Below are positions 37,201-45,226 of a stretch of DNA of 64,000 bases, in pieces. Origin of the DNA: Verrucomicrobiia bacterium (lineage in GTDB: Bacteria > Verrucomicrobiota > Verrucomicrobiia > Limisphaerales > Pedosphaeraceae); NCBI GenBank assembly GCA_036268055.1, contig DATAUW010000018.1:186001-250000 (forward strand). Direction: 5' to 3'. Numbering within the stretch: position 1 is the first letter of the stretch; each line of letters opens with the position of its first letter. The notes below the pieces were generated by a model. It had not been told where the DNA came from. It worked only from the letters and a program-made list of their open reading frames with translations, and searched no databases. The position numbers and the translations under genes were made by a program.

Positions 37201-40200
37201 TACACATTCCCGCCCGGCACGGTGATGAGCGCCGGTTCATTCCTCATCATCGCCGCTTCGCCGTCGGGCATTCAAAATGTCTATGGCATCACGAATGTCA
37301 TGGGACCGTACACCGGCAGCCTGAAAAAATCTGAGACGCTGGAATTGATTGATGAACATGGCGCGGTATTGCTGACCGTTCCGTATTCGAATTTGAATCC
37401 ATGGCCGATTGGCGCGGATGGTGAGGGCCATTCGATTGTGCTGGCGCATCCGACTTACGGCGAAGGTGACCCCCGCGCCTGGTCCATCAGCGATGCCGTC
37501 GGCGGCTCGCCAGGAACGCAGGAAGCCTTTCGCCCAAGTCCCTTCCGGAATGTGGTGATCAACGAAATCCTGCCTCACTCCGAAAATGTGAACGTGCCGC
37601 AATTCATCAAACTTTATAATCACAGCGCGGCGCCGTGCGACATCTCGGGCTGTGTGCTGACGGATGACGCATCGGCGAATAAATTCACCTGCCCGCAGGG
37701 AACCATCATTCCGGCTTCCGGTTTTATTTCATTCAACCAATCCCAACTCGGTTTCACGATGAACGGCGGTGGCGGCACGGTTTATTTCATCAATCCCGAT
37801 CACAGCCGCATCTTGGATGCGGTGCAATTTGAAGCGCAGGCGGACGCCTCCTCCTTTGGCCGCTCGCCCGATGGCGCGAATGATTTTTACCGTCTCACCA
37901 CACCCACCCCCCCCACAAATAACAGCAGCATCCTGATCGGCAACATTGTCATCAACGAATTGATGTACGATCCGATTACCGAAAATGACGACGATCAATA
38001 CATCGAGCTTTACAACCAGGGTTCCAACAGCGTGAACCTCGGCGGTTGGCAATTTACTTCGGGAATTACGTTCACTTTTCCAACGAACACAATCATCCCC
38101 GCCAATGGGTATCTCGTAGTTTCGCGCAACGTGACGAATCTGCTGGCGAAATATTCCAACCTGAATTCCGCCAACACCATTGGTAATTACAACAGCAAAC
38201 TTTCGCACAACGGCGAGCGGGTCGCGCTGGCGATGCCGCAAACTTTAAACGGCTCCAACACCATCTATGTCGTCGAGGACGAAGTGACTTACGGGATCGG
38301 CGGACGCTGGGGAGAATGGTCTTCGGGCGGCGGCAGCAGTCTTGAATTGCTGGACGCGCATTCCAACCATCGCCTCGCCGCCAACTGGGCCGATAGCGAT
38401 GATACGCAAAAATCCGCGTGGGTGAATATCGAAACCACCGGCGTGCTGGACAACGGCGCGAACTTCGAATCCAGCATCATGCACGCGCAAGTGGGATTGC
38501 TCGATGTCGGCGAATGCCTGGTGGATAACGTCGAAGTGGATGACACCAACGGCGTCAATTATGTTTCCAATCCCGATTTTGAAAATGGCCTGACAAACTG
38601 GGTCCCGCAAGGTTGTCATGTGCGTTCATCGCTCGAAAACATCGGATTCGCCGGAAGCCATTCGCTCCATGTCCGCAGCAGCGACCGCATTTTCACGGGC
38701 GATAATTCCTGCCAGGTTTTGTTAAACGCCAACACGCTCGGGGCTGGGAAGATGGCGACGCTGCGATTCAAGGCGCGCTGGATTCGCGGCTGGCCGGAAG
38801 TATTGTTGCGCTTGAATGGAAACTGGCTGGAAGCAGCCGGAGCGCTTCCCATTCCAGCGAACCTCGGCACGCCCGGCGCTGTCAACAGCCACGCAGTCAC
38901 CAACGCCGGTCCCGCCATTTACAACGTCACTCACTTTCCGACGGTTCCCGCCGCCGCGCAGAACGTCGTCATCACAGCCAATATCCACGATCCCGACGGC
39001 TTGCAAAATTTGACGTTGAACTATCGCATTGATCCCTCGACGAATTATGTCGCGGTTGCCATGCACGACGACGGCACCGGCGGCGACGCCATCGCGGGCG
39101 ACGGTATTTTCAGCGCCACCATTCCCGGTCAATCGGCGAATGTCGTGGCGGCGTTTTACATTTCCGCCACAGACAAGTTTGGTGCAGCCACGCGTTTTCC
39201 ATCCTTGCTCCCGGACAATTCCCCGGTGCGCGAATGCGTCGTGCTATTCGGCGACGGCAATCCCGGCGGCAGTTTCGGCGTCTATCATTTGTGGCTTACC
39301 CAAACCAACTTCGCGCGGTGGACCGCGCTGGGGGATTTGAGCAATGAAGGAAACGATTGCACGTTCGTCAACGGCTCGCGGGTCATTTATAATATGCAGG
39401 GCCGCTTTGCCGGCAGTCCCTTTCATCAGGAATTCAACACGCCCAATGGCAACCTCTGTCATTACAAATGGGTTTTCAATGACGACGATAAATTTTTGGG
39501 CGCGACCTCATTCAACAAAATCCATCAGCCCGGCAACAGCCCCGGCGATGATCTCACGCTCCAGCGCGAGCAGACTTCCTACACGTTTATGCGCGCCCTC
39601 GGCGTCCCGTGGCTCAGCCGCCGCGATGTCGCCGTCTATGTCAATGGCAACCGGCGCGGCGCGCTCATGGAGGATTCGCAAGCTCCCGATGGCGACATGG
39701 TAAAGGAATATTTTCCGAACGACAGCGGCGGGTTCCTCTACAAGATGCAGCCGTGGTTCGAATTCGCCCCGACGCTTTCCGGCAGCAGCTTGGGTGAAAG
39801 CGCGGAATCGTATTGCAACATCCTTCCTTACACGACCACCGGCGGCATGAAGAAAACCGCCCGTTATCGGTACATGTTCGAGATGCGCCGTACTCCGGAT
39901 TCCGCGAGCGACTATACGAATGTGTTTTCGCTGGTGGACGCGGCCAATTCATCCACCACGCCAAATTATGTCGCCAATATGGAGAACATCGCCGACATGG
40001 AAAATTGGATGCGCGTTTTTGCCGGCAATCACGCCGCTGGCAATCTGGATTCATTCGGCTCCGAGATCAGCCAAAATCTTTTTGGCTACATTGGCACAGC
40101 GGGCACGAAATATTCTCTGATGATGTGGGATTTCAACATTGATCTCGGCGGCCCGGAATCATGGCTGCCCGGGCAAAATCTTTTCAATGTCGGCACGGTG

Positions 40201-42627
40201 GACACCAACATGGCCGCCATTTATAATAACCCCACGTTCCGCCGCATGTATTGGCGCGCCTTGCAGGAATTGATCAACGGGCCGCTCAACGTGGCCAACA
40301 CCGCGCCGCTGGTGAATGCAAAATATCAGGCCTTCATCAACAATGGCGTTACCGCTCAGGATCCCGGCACGACCATTCTCCCGTGGATTGCCCAGGCGCA
40401 AGTGAGCATCGCCGCGCAACTCGCGGTCGAAAACGCCACCAACTTCGCAATCAATCCTCCCGTCGTAAGCAACGACGTGGCCTACGTGACCGGCGTCGCG
40501 CCCGTGAATGTGGACACCGTCCTGATTAATGGCGAGCCGTGGCCGATCACGTGGACGACCGTCACGAATTGGGTCGTTGCTGTTCCTCTGAAGCCGGGCA
40601 CGAATCAGTTGACCGTCGTGGCCGTGGACATCCACGGCCAGCCGATCTCCGGCACGGGCAGCACGATCAATGCGATTTACACTGGGTCTGCCGCATCGCC
40701 ATCCGGCCAGGTAGTGATCAACGAAATCATGTTCGATCCTATCGTTCCCAACTCCGCATACGTCGAACTCTATAACAATTCCAGCAACCTCGCTTTTGAT
40801 CTGTCCGGCTGGCAATTACCCGGCATCGGTTACACGTTCCCGGCGGGTTCGCTCATCCAATCGAACAGCTTTCTGATGCTGGTGGCAAATCGCCAGGCTT
40901 TCGCAGGCGCTTATGGCGCGACGATTCCCATATTCGATACCTTTTCCGGCACATTGCTCCCGGCACAAAACCTGAGCCTTCTCCAACCCAACGGCGGAAG
41001 CAATCTCGTCATCGCCGAAGTGCAATACGAAAATATTGCGCCTTGGCCCGCGGACACCTCCGGTACCGGCAAGTCTTTGCAACTGGTGGATCCGCATCAG
41101 GACAACTGGCGCGCGGGAAATTGGGTCAGCGGCTCGCCGACTCCGGGCGCGCGCAACACCGCGTTCGCCGCCATCACTCCGTTCCCACCACTGTGGATCA
41201 ACGAACTCGAGGCCAGCAACGTCACCAGCATTGTCAACAGTGCTGGCAATCACACTCCCTGGCTCGAACTTTATAATCCCGGCACGGCGGTCGTTTCTCT
41301 GAAGAATCTCTATCTCGCCAGCAATTATAATAATTTGACGCAATGGGCGTTTCCCTCGAACGCGGTCATCAATCCCGGCGAGTTCAAAATAATTTTTGCC
41401 GACAGTGCAGTGAATCTCTCCACCACCAATGAACCGCACGCCAATTTCACGTTGTCGAATCCTTCTGGCTCGCTGGCCTTGAGCCGCCTTTACAACGGCC
41501 AGCCGCAAGTGCTCGACTACGTGGATTATACGAATCTCCCGGCGAACGAATCCTACGGTTCGGTTCCTGACGGGCAAAGTTTTGTCCGCGAGCAATTCTT
41601 TGACGCCACGCCGGGCGCTCCCAACAATGCTCTCGGGCTGCCCGCGCATTCGTTCATTTCGTATTTGAGCGCCGGAACTATTTATTCCCAAAATTTTGAT
41701 TCGTTGCCCGACCCCGGTTCCACCTCCGTCAACACCGCCAATCCGGTGACCATCAATGGCACAACCTATTCGCTGGCCAACCCCTTCGACTTTGCTTTCC
41801 CTGCGCTCGCCAGCGGTAGCATCGGCGGTCTCGGCGATTCCGCACTGGCCGGTTGGTATGGCATGGCGGACCCAACCGCGAGTGTCGGCACGCGGTTCGG
41901 CGCGACCGATGGTGATCAAACCACCGGCGGTGTTTTAAGTTTCGGCTCGCCGAATAGTCTGAACCGCGCCCTCGGTTTGCTCGCGACCAGCACCACGGGG
42001 TTCACCGGCTTTGCCGCAAAAATAGTCAACCAAACCGGCGGCCCGCTCGATTGCATCACCGTGAATGTCACTGGCGAAGTCTGGCGGCAATCAAATGTCC
42101 CCAAGACGCTGCAATTTCATTATTACATTGATGCGGGCGCTTTAAATTCCTTGACCACCAATGCCACCGCATTTCTCCCATCGCTGAACGTCAGTTTCCC
42201 CACCGTCGCAGGCGATAGCGGCGGCGTTGCGGTTGCTGGCACGAGTCCGGCCAATCAAAAGGCCCTCTCCGTCGTTGATCAGGTGATCACCAACTGGCCC
42301 GCTGGCGCTGCGTTGTGGCTGGTTTGGGAAATGACCGATTCGTCCGGCAAAGCGCAGGGATTGGGAATTGACGACCTCAGCTTTTCCGCGACGACTGTGC
42401 AGTCCATCGTTTCAAAATCATTCGCGGTCCAAGTCTCCGGCACCAACGCGGTCTTCTCATGGCAAGCTCCTGCGGGTCCGAAATATCAAATCCAATACAC
42501 CTCCGATCTCGGCAGCACGAACTGGACGACTCTCGGCGATCCCGCGTCGGGAACCGGCGGCAACCTCACCGTGACGAACGCCGCCACCAATCCGCAAGGC
42601 TTCTACCGCCTGATGATTGTTCCTTAA
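34201..42627 (+). CDS. 2808-aa secreted protein: shared modules, lamin-tail domains, CotH-like kinase domain
   Basis: Signal peptide RNLLFALTVFTLLFLRA. Order: shared module 1 (about 40-250), Ig-like, shared module 2 (about 345-560), Ig-like, an SbsA-like domain (about 660-760), a concanavalin-like domain (about 770-930), three lamin-tail domains (about 955-1330; motif INE(I/L)(M/L)YDP...YIELYN), a binding domain, and a CotH-like domain (about 1690-2070). The CotH part shows NRRGALMEDSQAPDGD near 1820 and MMWDFNIDLGG near 1973, matching in outline the CotH kinase fold, though the canonical GxYxxxExxD is altered. Two more lamin-tail domains (about 2170 and 2335), a beta domain and a C-terminal module ending GFYRLMIVP close the protein. 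It ends in TTAA, overlapping the stop of the convergent reductase gene. Confidence 0.82.
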   Translation: MTPPFAVISISRSPARNLLFALTVFTLLFLRAPKIVAANMTPVAMTGFNRDLVIENSTPGPPYSAAALEFSPGEGNGYYQHGLPNYTAGLPATGLFTSAIGDGTMFQLQPYTTNNALVLSSETGISSGTLTLSAPATYLRIAVIANSANGNSSGAATITFKFSDNSTITGTYFAPDWFNNVTNVALAGMNRIGISTGSESGGGTNPRFYQTTFDLNAMLGAANQPLVSITFSMPSVAKSTGIFAVSGELATSMLTPPVIVSQPASVQVNELSSVNFNVSVTGNPVPSIQWYKNGSAILGATNPVFSIAAASLSDDQAKFQAVAANFFSNHTYTATSTQATLTVVPVMKPIIVKGFNLDVVIENTAGAAPYQSYAQELNPNEGKAFYQNGLAGTSYGMPLNGSFLSLIDGTQFQFQPYTNNNALALSSDTGISSGTLTLTTPAVYGRIALIANSASGGGNGTMSLQFSDGTTLVTNFYAPDWFNNTGYALGGVERISLSTGATDGMAGTSTEDPRFYQTTIDLNALYGVTNKGLVSLSFDQVAGTGATAIYAVSGILAPPSPAVIVSQPSPASVIELSPVSFTSYAGGSPAPAVQWYKNNNPIAGATNSIYNIPSAALADNQSSFYMVAANLIGSTHYSVTSSVVTLTVIADTNSPILLNANSLGLNEVLLAFNKRISIATATNLANFSVSSTNGALAISAANLDNSQSNILLSVSPMVDGTSYLATVNNLQDQTAAGNVIAANSHAQFVASVFTPDAIGNPPSTGGEVRTPGGLTVSGNGSDIGGTNDQFQFGYELITGDFDVSVKLSSLGLFDLWAKAGLMARATLAPSSPFAASLATPGMNGSFLESRLATNGPSTTAGNFPVNYPDTWLRLKRAANVFTAFASYDGLTWTSLGAATIVMSNQIYLGYAVSSHNSAQSTTAQFSNISTVPNTAPTGTIVNPSETLGPCSRKSGIVFSEIMYKPAARTDGNNIEFIELYNSNPWFFDISGYQVTCADMNYTFPPGTVMSAGSFLIIAASPSGIQNVYGITNVMGPYTGSLKKSETLELIDEHGAVLLTVPYSNLNPWPIGADGEGHSIVLAHPTYGEGDPRAWSISDAVGGSPGTQEAFRPSPFRNVVINEILPHSENVNVPQFIKLYNHSAAPCDISGCVLTDDASANKFTCPQGTIIPASGFISFNQSQLGFTMNGGGGTVYFINPDHSRILDAVQFEAQADASSFGRSPDGANDFYRLTTPTPPTNNSSILIGNIVINELMYDPITENDDDQYIELYNQGSNSVNLGGWQFTSGITFTFPTNTIIPANGYLVVSRNVTNLLAKYSNLNSANTIGNYNSKLSHNGERVALAMPQTLNGSNTIYVVEDEVTYGIGGRWGEWSSGGGSSLELLDAHSNHRLAANWADSDDTQKSAWVNIETTGVLDNGANFESSIMHAQVGLLDVGECLVDNVEVDDTNGVNYVSNPDFENGLTNWVPQGCHVRSSLENIGFAGSHSLHVRSSDRIFTGDNSCQVLLNANTLGAGKMATLRFKARWIRGWPEVLLRLNGNWLEAAGALPIPANLGTPGAVNSHAVTNAGPAIYNVTHFPTVPAAAQNVVITANIHDPDGLQNLTLNYRIDPSTNYVAVAMHDDGTGGDAIAGDGIFSATIPGQSANVVAAFYISATDKFGAATRFPSLLPDNSPVRECVVLFGDGNPGGSFGVYHLWLTQTNFARWTALGDLSNEGNDCTFVNGSRVIYNMQGRFAGSPFHQEFNTPNGNLCHYKWVFNDDDKFLGATSFNKIHQPGNSPGDDLTLQREQTSYTFMRALGVPWLSRRDVAVYVNGNRRGALMEDSQAPDGDMVKEYFPNDSGGFLYKMQPWFEFAPTLSGSSLGESAESYCNILPYTTTGGMKKTARYRYMFEMRRTPDSASDYTNVFSLVDAANSSTTPNYVANMENIADMENWMRVFAGNHAAGNLDSFGSEISQNLFGYIGTAGTKYSLMMWDFNIDLGGPESWLPGQNLFNVGTVDTNMAAIYNNPTFRRMYWRALQELINGPLNVANTAPLVNAKYQAFINNGVTAQDPGTTILPWIAQAQVSIAAQLAVENATNFAINPPVVSNDVAYVTGVAPVNVDTVLINGEPWPITWTTVTNWVVAVPLKPGTNQLTVVAVDIHGQPISGTGSTINAIYTGSAASPSGQVVINEIMFDPIVPNSAYVELYNNSSNLAFDLSGWQLPGIGYTFPAGSLIQSNSFLMLVANRQAFAGAYGATIPIFDTFSGTLLPAQNLSLLQPNGGSNLVIAEVQYENIAPWPADTSGTGKSLQLVDPHQDNWRAGNWVSGSPTPGARNTAFAAITPFPPLWINELEASNVTSIVNSAGNHTPWLELYNPGTAVVSLKNLYLASNYNNLTQWAFPSNAVINPGEFKIIFADSAVNLSTTNEPHANFTLSNPSGSLALSRLYNGQPQVLDYVDYTNLPANESYGSVPDGQSFVREQFFDATPGAPNNALGLPAHSFISYLSAGTIYSQNFDSLPDPGSTSVNTANPVTINGTTYSLANPFDFAFPALASGSIGGLGDSALAGWYGMADPTASVGTRFGATDGDQTTGGVLSFGSPNSLNRALGLLATSTTGFTGFAAKIVNQTGGPLDCITVNVTGEVWRQSNVPKTLQFHYYIDAGALNSLTTNATAFLPSLNVSFPTVAGDSGGVAVAGTSPANQKALSVVDQVITNWPAGAALWLVWEMTDSSGKAQGLGIDDLSFSATTVQSIVSKSFAVQVSGTNAVFSWQAPAGPKYQIQYTSDLGSTNWTTLGDPASGTGGNLTVTNAATNPQGFYRLMIVP

Positions 42628-44051
42628 GCGCAGTCATCAACGCTCGTCACATTTTTTGGCGCGGACGAAAACAGCGCGACTAGCCCCTCGGTTAAAGTGG
42701 GATGGGTAATGACGGCGTCCCGCACCACCGTATAAGGCAACTGCGCGATCATCGCCATCTGAACCGTGCCCATGATTTCGCCCGCGCCGAATCCAAAAGC
42801 TGTAAATCCCAAAATGCGATCGCTCTTCGAATCAATCAACGCTTTCATAAAACCACGCGTCTCCGACAGCGTTCGCGTTCGCAACACTGAGGTCATCGGA
42901 ATTTTGAACAGGCGGTAATCAATGCCGCCTTGTTTGGCATCGGTTTCAGCGAAACCGATGCGTGCAAGTTCGGGATCGGTGAACATGCAGAACGGCACCT
43001 GCCGCCCCGTCGTCACTCGCTTACCGCCCGCGAGGTTGTCACGCACGATGCGAAAATCATCGAAAGCGATATGCGTAAAATGCGGACTGCCCGCGCAATC
43101 TCCCACCGCCCAAACCCCGGGCGCGGTGGTTTCAAGACGTTCATTTACTTTCACGTAGCCTCGGTCGGTCAATTCCACACCCGCCGATTCCAACCCGATT
43201 CCACTGGTGTTCGGCGTGCGGCCACTCGCGACCAAAAGATGCGTTGCCTCAATGATGATCTCCGCACCATTTCGATTCGCGTGAAGCTTTATTGACTCGC
43301 CCGATTTTCCTTCGACCCGCGTGATGCGCGCATCGGTCACCACTTCGATTCCTTCGTCTTTGCAAATTTCGTGCAGCGAGTCTGTCACGTCCGAATCTTC
43401 GCGATGCGCCAGCCGAGGGTTTCGCTCAACGATGGTCACGTTGCTGCCAAAACGGCGCATGGCCTGGGCAAGTTCGAGCCCAATATAACCGCCGCCAATA
43501 ATCACAAGATGTCCGGGAAGATGATCCAGATCGAGCGCCTCGATATGCGTCAGCGGATTCGATTCGCGCAGTCCTGGAATCGCTTCAACCGTCGCGCGGC
43601 TTCCCGTGCTGATAACCACATTGTCTCCTTGAAGGACGCGCTTGCCGTCATCGGGCAGTGTGACCTCAATCGTCTTCGGGCCGGTGAAACGTCCCGAGCC
43701 AATCACCAATTCCGCGCCGCTCGATTTGAAATTCGCGAGATGCATGTCAACAAGACCAGCGACCATCGCCCGCTTGCGGTCGCGCACCGAGGGCATGTGG
43801 ATACGGCAATTATCCTTGGTGATCCCGAATTCACCGCTTCGCCAGAAATAGGAAGCGACCTTCGCGCTGTGGATGATATTTTTGCTGGGAAGGCACGCGA
43901 TGTTGGGGCAGGAACCGCCGATGTATTTTCGCTCGATCGCCGCCACGCGCTTTCCCTGTTTCGCCAAAGTCCAGGCAAGGTATTTGCCGCCTTCGCCCGT
44001 GCCCAGCACGACGAGATCATATTTTTCCGGCTGAGACGTCTTTTTTTTCAT
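42624..44051 (-). CDS. dihydrolipoamide-dehydrogenase-like flavoprotein disulfide reductase
   Basis: A 475-aa FAD/NAD(P) oxidoreductase of the pyridine-nucleotide disulfide family. It has the FAD motif VVLGTGEGGKYLAW, redox-active cysteines in GGSCPNIACLPSK (CxxxxC), the second Rossmann motif VIIGGGYIGLELAQ, VWAVGDCAG, and the C-terminal HPTLTEGL in place of the usual HPHPTLSE. The group includes dihydrolipoyl dehydrogenase, mercuric reductase and less-characterised reductases; the altered C-terminal histidine segment argues against a plain Lpd. I chose ATG 44051; ATG 44096 overlaps the protoglobin stop by 11 bp and is possible. Being downstream of a protoglobin, it could serve as a reductase for haem proteins or NO stress (inference). 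Confidence 0.82.
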   Translation of the reverse strand: MKKKTSQPEKYDLVVLGTGEGGKYLAWTLAKQGKRVAAIERKYIGGSCPNIACLPSKNIIHSAKVASYFWRSGEFGITKDNCRIHMPSVRDRKRAMVAGLVDMHLANFKSSGAELVIGSGRFTGPKTIEVTLPDDGKRVLQGDNVVISTGSRATVEAIPGLRESNPLTHIEALDLDHLPGHLVIIGGGYIGLELAQAMRRFGSNVTIVERNPRLAHREDSDVTDSLHEICKDEGIEVVTDARITRVEGKSGESIKLHANRNGAEIIIEATHLLVASGRTPNTSGIGLESAGVELTDRGYVKVNERLETTAPGVWAVGDCAGSPHFTHIAFDDFRIVRDNLAGGKRVTTGRQVPFCMFTDPELARIGFAETDAKQGGIDYRLFKIPMTSVLRTRTLSETRGFMKALIDSKSDRILGFTAFGFGAGEIMGTVQMAMIAQLPYTVVRDAVITHPTLTEGLVALFSSAPKNVTSVDDCA

Positions 44052-44085
44052 GAAGTAATTGGTTAAGAACGCTTCTTGGATTTGA

Positions 44086-44697
44086 TCACCATTCATTGGG
44101 CGCTTGGCGTGCGTCCGTGTAAGGCGCTGCCCATAACGCCAACTGAAGCTGCAGCGACCTGCACCACGCCTGATGCATTTTTTCCACCTCTTCAACGGAA
44201 TTTCCCTTGGCCGCCAGGTAAGGCTTGATGGTCTCGTTGATGACCGCCATGAAGGCGACGATGTCGCGCAACGGCACATGCGGAGTGGAGCGGACGCCGT
44301 CGGTTTTATTCTTCTTCAGCGAAGTATGGCGCAACGCAATTTCATGCTGGTAATTCAACCAGTCCTGATCGTAGGGCCGCAGGCACGTGTCGAGAATCCA
44401 CTGTTGAAACCGAAGATTGCTCTGTCTCAAATATTCTGGAATAGCGTCTCCTTCGGGTGTGCGCGAATGCCGCGCGAGATGCGGGATGCTCGCGATGATT
44501 CCGCTGCGCCAATGCTCAACAATTTGCCGGGTTTGATCACCCAGCACCTTTCCCGCGAGTTGTAAATAGCGCTGATTTTCCTCCGTGAAACCGACGCTGA
44601 TTTTGAGTTCCTCAAGCTCACGCATTGAGACCGGCGATTTGGCGACCGCTTCGGTCCCGTAGGAGTACCCTGGAATATTTTCGGAAATGGTTTTCAT
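44086..44697 (-). CDS. protoglobin
   Basis: A 203-aa haem protein of the protoglobin family: N-terminal extension, then an eight-helix globin fold with WLNYQHEIALRHT around the expected proximal-histidine helix and VPLRDIVAFMAVINETIKPYL after it. I chose ATG 44697 because GGAG lies six bases upstream; the ATG at 44736 lacks this. Protoglobins bind O2, CO and NO and act as sensors or detoxifiers. It shares a 134-bp divergent region with a truncated haemoglobin gene and is followed by the disulfide reductase gene, so the three genes may form a gas- or NO-response unit. Confidence 0.85.
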   Translation of the reverse strand: MKTISENIPGYSYGTEAVAKSPVSMRELEELKISVGFTEENQRYLQLAGKVLGDQTRQIVEHWRSGIIASIPHLARHSRTPEGDAIPEYLRQSNLRFQQWILDTCLRPYDQDWLNYQHEIALRHTSLKKNKTDGVRSTPHVPLRDIVAFMAVINETIKPYLAAKGNSVEEVEKMHQAWCRSLQLQLALWAAPYTDARQAPNEW

Positions 44698-44831
44698 GAA
44701 ATGCTCCGCGTTCAATCTGGCGACAAAAGAATACACGTGTAATCTGATAATTTGTGTAAAATTTTTTTAAAAAATGCGCCGTCACGGTTCCGGTTGCTCT
44801 TTCCTGAATCGCCGATAAATTATCTGTAAAT

Positions 44832-45206
44832 ATGCAATCAAACTTTTTGGACATCACTACTGAAGATGACATCAAGACGCTGGTTGATTCGTTCTACGCC
44901 AAGGTGAATGCCGACGATCTGTTGTCGCCCATTTTCAACGACGTCGCCAGAGTGAATTGGGAGGAGCATCTGCCGTTGTTGTACAAGTTCTGGAGCACGA
45001 TGTTGTTTCGCACCAACACTTATCAAGACCGTCCCTGGCCCAAGCACGCGGTTTTGCCGGTCAATCCCGAACACTTTTCGCGGTGGGTTGTTTTGTTTAA
45101 GGCCACGATTAACGAACATTTTGCCGGGCCTAAAGCGACTGAAGCCAAGAATATCGCCGCGAGCATTGCTGATACATTTCAAAATCGTTTTCAGATGATG
45201 AAGTAA
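44832..45206 (+). CDS. truncated haemoglobin, group III
   Basis: A 124-aa protein. DDIKTLVDSFYAKVNADDLLSPIFND, then WEEHLPLLYKFWSTMLF and the PVNPEHFSRWVVLFKATINEHF stretch, where the histidine before F (PEHF) is the proximal haem ligand of group III truncated globins. Length is normal. It is divergent from the protoglobin gene and ends 20 bp before the convergent Ada-AlkA gene. Roles in the family include O2/NO chemistry and protection under low oxygen. Confidence 0.85.
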   Translation: MQSNFLDITTEDDIKTLVDSFYAKVNADDLLSPIFNDVARVNWEEHLPLLYKFWSTMLFRTNTYQDRPWPKHAVLPVNPEHFSRWVVLFKATINEHFAGPKATEAKNIAASIADTFQNRFQMMK

Positions 45207-45226
45207 GAAAATTTTTCAGCGCTCAT

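Noticed and set aside
25550-42000. Many long ORFs antisense to the giant secreted genes (up to 460 codons)
   Set aside because: They follow from the codon bias of the sense genes; they have arginine-rich, repetitive composition and no signals of their own.
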